Below are positions 50,037 to 60,800 of a stretch of 64,000 nucleotides of DNA, piece after piece. The notes beneath the pieces are model-generated. The model saw only the letters and a program-made list of their open reading frames with translations. It was not told the origin of the DNA and searched no databases. This DNA comes from Cymbidium sinense (lineage: Eukaryota; Streptophyta; Magnoliopsida; Asparagales; Orchidaceae): NCBI GenBank assembly GCA_021442155.1, contig CM038221.1, forward strand, positions 47,501,648 through 47,565,647, read 5' to 3'. The translations under genes and the position numbers were made by a program. The stretch's first letter is position 1; each line of letters opens with the position of its first letter.

Positions 50037-51716
50037 ACATATAACTGCTTGGGTTGTATGTGTGTTTAGCTAACACTTGTATTGCAAGTGTAGTTAGATT
50101 TATTTTTCTTATTTTTAATGTAATTTTGCATTAGGAATTAGGATTGGTGCTGTGGGAGGATAAGGATAAACATTGGCTAAAAGGCTTTGTCCTGGGAGGC
50201 TATGTGATACTTTTGAAGTAGAGTAAATTAAATCAAATCAAGATATAAAGATGAAGATGTGAAGCATGAAGAATGAAGAGCCCCCATAACATTCATTCAT
50301 TGTAATTGTAATTATTCTTTCATTTTTCGGGTTGTATAAGGGTAGAGCTCGGCTACTCATTTCTCTTTTCGGGTTGTACGGCGGCACCTGACCGCACCGA
50401 CCTTTTATTCTTTTGCATTAGATCTATAAAATTAGTTTTTGTTTTGTTTAGTGTGTGCATTAAAAATAACATACTTTTTCTTAGTTTTTTAAATGATTGA
50501 TGATTGAATGTGTGACCTGGATTCGATTAAGCTCTTAGGAAAAAATAAATTTTCTACCCAACTACAACTCATAACCTCACCATAAAGCTTAGATATTAAA
50601 TAAGATAATTAAAAGATTTAACAATATCTTAACTTAATGGTTGTATGTCTAATATCATGCATGCATCTTCTATCACTCTTACAAAAATGAGAGACTCTAT
50701 TCTTACACGCATGGAAACCGCTTGACCTATGAGAGCAACTCCTACTGACAGAACTTTACTATCTTCTCTTCTGATTTGACCAATAATCCATTTCATCATG
50801 CATTTAAACATATGAAAATCTCAAAGCCTTTGTTAAAATGATGTGCCAAATATAAATAAAATTTGAAAAGATTTCTCATTAGATTAAGTCATTGCTCATA
50901 TCACTCATGCTCTAGTCACTTAGGGAGTGAGTTTCAGGACATAGTCTTTTGTTAAATAATAACAACTTAACTATCTTACAAAATCATTTGACTTGCCTAC
51001 ATAGTTTTAAAGCTTAGGAGGAGTTAGCTGACTGCCACTCTAGGTGGTTGTAAGTCAAGCAGTCAGGCGGTTTATTCTCTCTTATGAAGTTAAACCTTAT
51101 GCCTATTTTCGTTAATATTTAGGTCGTGCTTTGGCTTGTACTGAAGCTCCCTAGATTTAGAATCCGAGGTTGCTATTTTCTTCGGGCTACAAGCTTAAAT
51201 CTTTACCTCTTAGACATTTTCATAATCTTGTATTAAGGGATTATAAGTCCTAACTTTCTAATAAAATATCAACTTTAATAAAATTAATCTCTTCAATTTC
51301 AAATATATAAAGTCCAATCATAAGATATATTTGAATGCTCACTAGGCTTCCTAGTATCACGAACATTTCCTACTCATTCTCTTGGGCTTCAATAATTAGT
51401 CTTCTCATTGAGTTCTCTCACTTGATTTTTTCAAATATAACCAATTTATTGATAGTTTATCCTTGAAATCATTGGAGACTTTGATTTCTACTTTAATCGA
51501 GAATATTTTTAAGATATCTCATCTCTTAGGATGTAATTAACTATAGAAGCTTGCCTCCATAGTTAACGAACCTAGCTTAAAATAAACCCTAGTTTACATT
51601 TCCATGTAAAATAAGGAAAAATATTTGGTACCATTCTTTAATGTCGTACCCGATCACTTCAATAAGTACCTCCTAATATCTACGTGGTGTCCCATATCTT
51701 AAAAACAAATATCACA
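50037..51716 (+). mobile_element. Giant LTR-like repeat fragment H, 3' part
   Basis: Starts at acatataactgcttgggttg, a position inside the LTR matched at 6,500 and 10,897, and ends near ...gtggtgtccc...aaatatcaca. The acceptor-like site is mutated (attgcaagtg near 50,081); the stem-loop is at 50,340-50,357. It may be the displaced 3' end of copy C. Confidence 0.65.
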
Positions 51717-51721
51717 TAGTG

Positions 51722-51777
51722 TATATAAGAGTCTTAGATCTATGATGAGGAAGTTGAGAATACACTACAAAAGTGAG
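51722..51777 (-). mobile_element. Remnant of an LTR terminus (reverse)
   Basis: The phrases ggaagttgagaatacac and aagtgaggtcaaca resemble the reverse LTR terminus ggggttgagagctcat ... aatgaggttaaca at 50,001-50,036. It marks the right edge of the repeat block; unrelated DNA starts at 51,778. Confidence 0.5.
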
Positions 51778-53798
51778 GTCAACAATGGAGAAAAACTATG
51801 ATATATTATGAGGTTGAGTTTATTGCCCTCACCACGTGCTCCCATATTAATTAGCACTTATATAAAAAAGTATCATTATTTTCTAAGAGAATTGTGTAAG
51901 AATTGGCACACTTAAGAGAAAGATAAATTGGTGCACTTTTTTTAAAATTTTTAAACAAAAATATAACCATCTTTTTAATGTTTAGCTAGAGAGACTTACT
52001 AGAATAAAATAAATGATTCGAAAATGAGCAATGAAAAAGTAAAAATGGAAAAAATGGAAAGGGGCACAAAGATTTATAATGGTTGACCTGACGTCCACTC
52101 TTCAAACTCTTTTAAAAATTTATTATCTCTCATTTGATACAACAAGCAAAGGCAAGATGTCTCTCTCCTTAACGAGTGATAGAGAAACCCTACATCAACT
52201 CTACTATTCTTTCAAGACAAGAAAGATATCAATCGATCTCAAAAAGGTACAAAAAAAAATTTCTCTCAAATATAAAACCTATACAAGTTCTCAAAAAGAC
52301 CAAACTTTCAAGTTAAAAAAAAAAGACATAAAGGCAAGGTGAAAGATAAATAAATAATCAAAAATAACCTTGCGAATAAAATCCATTAAGCAGAAAAGAA
52401 GAGATAGACTTCTCTAAATTTTTTTTTAAGCAAAGCACTTTTTCATAAGCCACTCTTGAATTTTCCTTCATTCAAGTTATTCAAGTTAGACTCATCGAAG
52501 GGAGTATTTAAAGGGAGGAAGTTTAATAATAAATTATAAAATTTTTTTAAAAGTTGATTTAATCATATTATATAATCCAACATCATACTATACGATTAGT
52601 TCGTTGTACTAGAATAAGGAATTCTTGATGATATGATCGTTCTAACGCCACCACTATTTGAACTATATAATTAAGGATCATGCTATATGAATAGTACAAA
52701 TTAAAAATTTTACTTTCTATTTATTAATCGTATACATATAAATCATACAATATGAAGAAATTAAGTAAAAAATCTCAAAAATTGAATCCCTCAAATTATA
52801 GATTAAAATAGTGTATGATTTGCATCGTACTGTATAACTTATCAAAATAGATAAAATTTATAATTAACTGACTTAATCTAAACAGCTAAAAAATTAACAA
52901 AAAAGTATAATCGTATAATATGGTCATGATTGCATAGTATGATTAGTTCAAATCTGATAAATTTAATAATTAACTGACTCAATCATGACAACTAAAAATA
53001 AATAATAATAAAAAATGACCATCATATAGTGTGATCAAGATCTTTCACCTCATACAATTTTGCGTATATTATGATAGCTGAAAAATTATGTATACTTTTT
53101 TATCTTGTAAATACTAATTATATCGTACACGCTATCTTTTCATAAATTTTGTAATAGATGGAAATATGTTTAGTTATATTGAGGTTTTTAATATTCAATG
53201 TTTCAAATGACTGTGTATTTGATGATATATAATTACTCTATAATTGTAAAAATTTAAAGAAAAAAATTTCTTATAAATAGATTTTAGGTAATATACACGC
53301 TACTGTAATCTTGACATGATTTGACCCATCTCAATAGGATGAGTTACATCAAAATAGGTTATGAGAAATACAAACTCAATTGAATTTTAATCAAAATTAA
53401 AATTTAAACTCGAATACTACCTGCATATTAAAGTAGTCAACCCTAATATAAATTTCTTGGTATAAGTTCATGCAAAGTTGATATGTGGTTAATTATGGAT
53501 AATTAGGAATATTTATATATATATTATTCAAATTTTATTTATTTATATATTTAATATTTAAAATTTGATATTTATATGCATAACTTTTTTTCAAAGATAA
53601 AAATGTGTATTTTATTTTAAAAAAATTAATAATAATAATATTTTTAAGTGATAAGAGAGATTTATGTGTTGCTTATATAAATATTAAATTTAAATGCGAC
53701 GTGTAAATATATTAGTATTGTGTGGTATGTATGTAAATCGCCCAAATATTTAAAGTTGTCATTTTTATGCTCAATTCCTTCGACCATACAGCCCGGTA
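51778..53798. other. AT-rich intergenic region upstream of the TELO2 homologue
   Basis: No supported gene; the 87-residue ORF at 52,079 is low-complexity and lysine-rich and is not called. A roughly 106-bp direct repeat lies at 52,845-53,050. The sequence near 53,715-53,752 (tatgtatgtaaatcgcccaaa) resembles one end of the foldback element in intron 4. The promoter of the gene must lie near the right end, but I see no clear TATA box. Confidence 0.6.
52845..53050. repeat. Short direct repeat, about 106 bp spacing
   Basis: attaactgac occurs at 52,863 and 52,969. Similar flanks surround both (gataaatttaataattaac-type before, an acaactaaaaa-type stretch after, then a tatgatc-type word). The copies are diverged and AT-rich. 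Confidence 0.45.
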
Positions 53799-53985
53799 AT
53801 GGCGAAGCAGGGCGATGGCAATCTGTCAAGCCGCTTGGCTGAAGTCGAAGTAGAAAACCTAATACTGCAGCAAGCGGAAAAGGTCTCCTCTTTGATTGAT
53901 TCTGCGAAACACGTCGACCAAGTGATTTGCGCCCTCCATTCCCTTGCTGTTCGTCTTTTCCCAATCGATTCCTCTATCATATTAA
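53799..53985 (+). CDS. TELO2: TELO2-like exon 1
   Basis: 187 nt, starting at ATGGCGAAGCAGG and ending before the donor GTATCC. It encodes a short charged N-terminus and the HVDQVICALHSLAV helix, and leaves one base for the next exon. Confidence 0.88.
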
Positions 53986-54833
53986 GTATCCTTCTAATTC
54001 TATTTTCTTTTTCATCATTTGTGCTCTTTTTGCGAATTTTTTGTTGTATTGGAGTTTTCAGTGAGTTTATATGGTGCAATCTCCATAGAACAAGTTTATT
54101 TGTCGAAAGAATTTGGTTGAGTAATTGTGAATGATAATGCGTTTGTATCTATGCGTGTTTTGTAGGTGCTGTTGATCCTCTGCACGCAAGCCAGGTACCT
54201 TCTGAACTCAATTTTGGCTTATTTTTGTTTCAATTGGTGAATGTTTATCTGATTCATTTGATCAGGTGTTGGCTGCTGAAGTCCCCACTGATTCTGAGAG
54301 AGATCAGTGGAGGCGTGTTTTCTACCATGGCGCTGCCTTTCCTGCCATGTCTAGGATGCTTATATACAGTGCGTTTTCCTCTTGCATTTATTGCCTCTTC
54401 CATTTGTGCTTCTTTAATACAGCTTATAGCAGTATCCTTTTTGCTTTTTTTATTGGTGCTGGGTTTGTTGGGATATCAGTGAACGTAGATAAGAGCTGCT
54501 GAGTATTTCCTGTACTTTTTTTTTTTCTGAATTTCGTTTTTCATAAGTATATCAATAATAAAATGATTTTATTTAACTTTTCCCAAAAATGATATGAAGT
54601 GATTAACACGGTGATTATATTAATTTCTTTACTGTTTGGTGTTAGTTGCAGATCAAAATGAGCTTTTTATGCGTTAAATTGAAATTTTTATCTGTTTCCA
54701 GCATTACAAATTGAAATGATCTACTAGTTCCTTACATTTTCTCTACCGAGGAACAGTTTTTAATTTAATTTAAAACACGTTCCTGATTTTCAAAAATGTT
54801 GTTTATTTGATGTTACATTGATTTCATCTCTCC

Positions 54834-54864
<31 letters not shown>

Positions 54865-57800
54865 CAGATGTCACGTCTAGCTGGCTGAGCTTCTTTCCTT
54901 CTTCGGCACGCAAGCAAGTTTATGATTCATTTTTTGTGGAAGGTCCCCCAACTGAGATCATTCAGACCTTGGTTCCTGTTCTCAAGCAAAATGGAAGCAC
55001 TGATAAGTTTAAGCTCAAGTCTATCTATTCAAATGTTGAAAGGTTGTAAGCTTTTAAATACACGATCTCATAGTTATTTTTGTCTTACACAGTGTTTGGA
55101 AAGTTACGCCATCATAAGTGTTTTTTTTCTTTTTTCTTTTATGGTTGATAAGTGGAATAGGTTAGATTTTGATGTTGGTGCTTGGACTAAAAACTATTTA
55201 CCAACAGTTTAAGGCCTTTTGTGGCACTCACACCATGAATATGCCCTGCCCTATACAAACATTTTGGGGGATTTACATAACAATTCTTATGTATTTACAT
55301 ATCTAACACCTAAACTTTAATTTTTACATATATAACACCCCAATCTTCAATGTGACATCAAAAATACCATAATCACTCACTTTTTAAAAGTGAAATGCAC
55401 CTTTTTAAGCATAGAAAAGTGTTAGATAAATAAATATCTAACTTTAGGTGTTAGATATGTAAATGCATAAGAATTATGTGACATGTATGTAAATCTTCCA
55501 AAAATTTTTCCATGAAAATGTCTCCTAAAGTCCTTATCTCTTCACTTTGGTTCATAAAGCTTGGTTCCAATTTGTTGGTTCCTTAGTTTTTTGAAGTCTC
55601 ACACAATTATGACTTGGATTAAAATTACTAGGATTGTAGAAGTGCTATTGAAAGGGCATGCTCTCTGTTTTGATGATTTAATATATTGCTGCTTCTTAAA
55701 CTAACTCTACCTTCCATAAAGCTGATGAAAGAAAACACAACCTTGCATAAGTAGTATAATTAGAAATGAGCTTGCACTTTTAGAGGGAACAGAAGGCTGA
55801 GTTTTTTCCTTTGGATTTTTTTGGGTGGCTATGTTTTGTGCTGGTTGGGAGAAGGGTGGGTGACTAAATTAGAGAATGAGATTGTTGGATGAAGATGATA
55901 GATCATGGTAGGAGAGCAAGGGACTGTTAAATGAATATGAGTGTTCACAAGAGGAGGGATATCTTTGCAGTGGAGTTGAGGAACTGCTGGATGTAATATA
56001 CTTGTTTACAATATCTGCAAATGGATAGAGAGATGGGGGGAGGACAGGCAGGTGGAAGGCAGGGAATCTTCAGAAGATGATTATTTCAATTGCTAATGCA
56101 TAAAATCTTCAGGAGAGACACAATATTTCAAATATTAATGCTAAAACCTTCAAGAAAGATACAATTTCAAATTTTAAAACATAAAAGTGGTCAAGTCATT
56201 GCTTAGTGAAACTTAAGTTGTGGAGTCTAAAATTACAAGTGTTGAAAAATAAATCCACAATTCTCATATATAAATCAATAAATACTTTAAGATGTTAAAA
56301 AATTTAAGTTCTTAAGTGCTTGTATTAGACAGAGTTAAACGACCAAAATCCCATACTTAAACAGTTAAACATGAGTCTACAAGTGTTAGGTAATAGCTAA
56401 AGCATTGAAAAATAAATAATTGCAACATGGCGCCTCGCATTAATTATCTTGATTAGCTTAAAGTAAAAAATGTGTTATTGATAAAAATTCTGTTGATTGT
56501 TCATCAAATTAAGTCGATGTTATTCAGGTGATAAAAAGCACAATGCTTTGTAGTTTGTTGATGGAACATGTGCTTTGTAATGAGGACAAGGAGCTGTGTG
56601 TACAAGCTATGTTCTACTATTTCAATAATATATATATTTTTTTAAGAACGAAGGAGTGAAATGAGCAAAAAAATGTATGAAATGTTAAATTGAGTTTTAT
56701 CAGGCAATAGAATTTGCACCCATTAGGATTTTTTTTTTATGGTTAGGATTGTGTTGGCATTGGGACAACGTGAGTTTGCTTGCCCCATTTCAACCTTTTA
56801 ATAATGAGTTTTGTGGAGGTTGTGACCTCTTGGAGGTTGAGTGTCATAAATATTCTTTCTTTTTGGGGTAGAGGTTATGAAATGCAATTTTAGTGAGAGT
56901 GAATTGATATCGCTTACATATTTTTTGGGAGGATCAAGTATGTTTGAGTAGACTAGGTTTAATTATAGTAAACTTATTTTATGAAATAACTAGACTATAT
57001 ACAAGGATATACCTTCTTGAGTTTAGGCTTAGTGGATTAAAGAGTTGCATATCTCAAGACTATAATTATACACTAGAATATAATTTTTTTATACTAGAAT
57101 ATCATCTAGGCTAGGGAAGTAAATTTTATAAAATAGCACTTAAATTGGCTATGTTACGTGGAATTGAATTTTGGGTGATAATGAATTAGTGATATAAAAT
57201 TTGAGTGTGATAGAACTACAATGCTAAGATGAATATATGCCAAAATTAGAAAGACTTGTTTAAGAAATTATTATTGGAGGGATGATGAGGGTAGAATCTA
57301 TCAAAGATAAGTTTCAATTTATTTGTAAAGTAGGTAGAAAATGTACCCATAAGATGGATAGATAAAAGTGATGTCTAAGGATTAGTAAGGAAAAGAGATA
57401 GACCAAGGTAACATAAAATGTGTGAAAAATTTATGCAAAATACACTTAACATTTCATGCAAGATGCAACAAGATTGAATGAAGAGAATTTGTAAAGTCAA
57501 CTCCAAATAGTCATTAAAAGGCTAACGGTGATGATGATAATGTAAAAATTATGCAAAATCCAAGGGCGACATAGACGTAATTGCAAAAAAAGATTTATAA
57601 AAGCTACGATTAATATCACATTTAACATGAATAAATGAAGTATGAGAATTTATGAGTAAACTCCAAATAGATAGGATCTGGCTAATGATAACAACAATAA
57701 CAACAACAACAATCCATTATACCACTATGCGGGCAGCTACATGAATACTTTTTTTTGTCAATGTGTTCTATTAAGTGTCATAGTCTCATTTAATCTTTAA

Positions 57801-60800
57801 TAAATTGAAGTTATTTTTTTATATTTCATAACTAAGTTTTTTAAGGTTTACCTCTACCTTTCTTAACATAGGTTGAATCTAATACAACTATTCTCTTAAC
57901 TGAGTTATTGGATGACCTGCGTTTTATGTGATCAAACCATCTAAGTCGGCTCTCTCTAATCTTATCTACCACTGAAGCTACTTCAACCTTATCATGTATA
58001 TATTTGTTTCTCATTTTGTTTCTAAATGTAAAGTCACTCATATATCTAAGCACCCTCATCTCTGCAATGCTTAACTTAATTTTATCCCTCTCGTTTACTG
58101 GCCAACTTTCTATACTATAAAACATTGCAAGTCTCACTACCATCTTATAAATGCGGTACTGTCCTATCAGACAATAGTCCCAATGCATTAGCATCGTCAG
58201 TTTGAACAATAGATCCAAGATATTTAAAACGTTCACCCTTTTTAATGACTTGATCCCCCATCATCACCACTCCGCCACTATATCTTCTACAACTAAAATT
58301 AAACTCCATGTATTCGATTTTAGATCAAGTCAAACGAAAGCCTTTAGATTCTAAGGTTGACCTCTACAATTCAAAAGTTTTTTTAAACTCCCTCTTAGTC
58401 TTATCAACAAGAAGAATATCATTAGCTAAAAACATACACAATGATACATCTTATTGTAAATTTCTAGTAAGAATATCCATAAATAAAACAAGAAGCTACG
58501 AGCTTAAAGCCGATCTTTGATGTAATCCAACTAAAATAGGAAAATGCTTGAAAAATCTTCCTAGTATTTGAACACAAGTGACAGCTCTAGGATACATATC
58601 CTTAATGACTTGAATATGAGTAATATTAACTCCTTTTTTTAGAACTCTCCATAGCATTTCTTGTGGAACTTTAACATATGCTTTCTCTAAATTAACATAT
58701 ATCATCTATAGATCCTTCTTATTCTCTTTATACTTCTTTATCAAACCTCTTCAAAAATTTATAACATCCATAGTAGATCTACCCAACATAGATCCAAACT
58801 ATTTTTGAGAAACTTTTATATCATGTCGTAATTTATACTCAATTACTCGTTCCCATAATTTTAATGTATGACACATTAGCTTAATCTCTCTATAATTTGC
58901 ATACTCTTGTGCATCACATTTATTCTTAAAAATAGGAACCAACAAACTCTTTATCCACTCATCTGACATTTTTTTAGTCTCTAAAATAATATTAAAAAGA
59001 TAATGATGATGAAATATTCTTGCTCTTCTCCTCAATCTGTATGCAATATTTAAGAGTGCGATAACCGTGTACATATTCTATTTTTGAACTAGACTTTTAT
59101 TATTTGTAACATATATTACTATTAATGCATTGTCTCGAGTTTACTTTCTTTCATGGAACTCTTTTTCTTTTTATTTTTTGTGAACATTAAGGTTTTCCTT
59201 TTTAAAATATAATGACAAATTTCATTCATGGAGTTCGTAACAGGTTATTGGTTTTGTGCTTACTTGAAAAAGAAGGGGTGCAGCGTATGGTTTCAGAATT
59301 TGATCTTCCATGCACAGCTGTTGGAAATCTTGGTGGAGTATTGAAAGCGGATAGGTCATTAATTATATCAAGGGTTGGACAACTTCTTGCTTCCATTCCT
59401 GACAAAGTAACATCGGATGCTCTACCTTTACTTTCATCATAGTATCCGAAGTTTCGTTCATATGGTGTATCACATACTTCCAGTTTCTAATAGATGCTCA
59501 TTTTAATGACGAGTCATAATTTCCATTGCATTCATTCTCTAGATGGCTTCTTTTCTAGTTTGCAGGTTGACTCATCAATGCCCTGTTTACGGTGCTGTTT
59601 GAAATTCCCTTTTTTCACTGTTTATAAAATCCTAGAAGGTTTTTTTTTGAAGTTTTTTTTATAAATATTTCCATTGTTTTCTTTCGAATATAATATAATC
59701 TACACTCAGGGATTTCCATACCTTCTACTCTGTCTTTCTAGGATGTCATAGTAATTTCTTGTAATTTTGCAGTCTAAATGTAAGCCGTTGTGTCGTTTCT
59801 CTTTCCATCTTTTTTTTTTTCTGATTCTTCTACATGAAATGCCAAATGTGGTCATCTGGCTTACTTGTTTTATTAAGAATAATTAAAACAACAAAAGATG
59901 GGATTTGGAATTGAGAGTGCATGTGATAAAGGTTTTTCTTACATAAGCTAAGTTTGCCATTGATTTGTTAAGCTGTAGACTCAAATGTAACAGAAGTTTT
60001 GACTTTCAATGCTGTAGAGGGCTACAAAATATGTGAAGCATTGAAGGCAGAAATTTAAAATTCATGTTCACTTAGCTTTGAGCCCATAATATGGCGCTAT
60101 ACTCACATGTAGATGCTTCTCCTTTTTGCATATGGTTCTTAAATTTTTGGCCACTGTTTTTCCATTATCTAGTTCATACTGGTCGAGCTCCAACCCAAAA
60201 CTCTACTGAAATGAGTAGAGAAGTGTTTAGATGCTTCTGACTTTGGGTATTTGGAAATTAGTGTTCACTGAGTTTGCCCAAGATTAGTCCATTGCATTAA
60301 AAATTTTGAAGAGATTAACCTTGAAGCAAAATGCGAGATTAAGGGAGCTTAGATGTTGGGATTTTTTTTTGCAAATGTTCTCAAAATAGAAAGTCTTCTC
60401 ATGTTGAGAAAGTTCAGATTAAATTTTGAGTGAATAACTATGCTTTATTATGTTAAGCTCTGCATTTTTTCAAAAGTTTTTCTTCTGGTGTTAGCGCGCA
60501 TGTCATTACCATGGAATCGAACAAATCCAGCAAGTGGTTCATGATATTTACCTTTCAGGACAAAAAAATTAAGTTTTTTTAATCTGTTGGTTTGATTATT
60601 TTCTAGTCTTTTCTTATTAATCTTTTTTGAGTTTTTCCTTGACTACTAGCTTAGCTCCTTCATCAGACGTATTGTTATTCAACTTCTTGATGGAGCAGAA
60701 AAAAAAGCTTTGGAAATACATAGCAGAGTGGATGCATCCGATGCAACTACCTTGGATGGTAGCCTATTTTTCGTTGGAGAAACATTTTCACGCATATGTA

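Larger units (their letters stand above)
57690..59000 (-). mobile_element. RTE-type LINE, 5'-truncated, antisense in intron 4
   Basis: The 3' tail of AAC/AAT triplets on the plus strand starts at 57,690. Similarity to the LINE at 24,068 stops near 59,000 (attaaaaaga), inside the RT domain, so EN is absent. taatgat flanks both ends (57,683-57,689 and 59,001-59,007), a possible 7-bp duplication. It is more diverged from a working element than the first LINE and lies opposite to the host gene's transcription. Confidence 0.88.
55043..59243 (+). other. Intron 4 (4.2 kb), repeat-rich
   Basis: Donor GTTGTAAG, acceptor GTAACAG. It contains a MITE-like foldback (55,261-55,507), about 1.6 kb with nothing recognisable (55,508-57,160), a probable sense-strand LINE tail remnant (57,160-57,540) and an antisense LINE (57,690-59,000). 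The small ORF at 54,922-55,212 reads across the exon-intron boundary in another frame and is not a gene. Confidence 0.8.

Noticed and set aside
1..51777. CRISPR arrays, tRNA or rRNA genes
   Set aside because: Repeats are long LTR-type units, not short spaced repeats; no tRNA cloverleaf or rRNA core sequence was recognised by eye, though I cannot run a scan.
52079..52342. 87-residue lysine-rich ORF
   Set aside because: Low-complexity AT-rich DNA, no domain, no neighbouring exon signals.
53662..54079. Minus-strand ORFs of 100 and 102 residues
   Set aside because: Antisense shadows of TELO2 exon 1, which is the strand with family similarity.
54225..54502. Two overlapping ORFs with hydrophobic stretches
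   Set aside because: They are exon 3 of the TELO2 homologue read through its donor, or another frame of it; the hydrophobic part is intron sequence rich in T.
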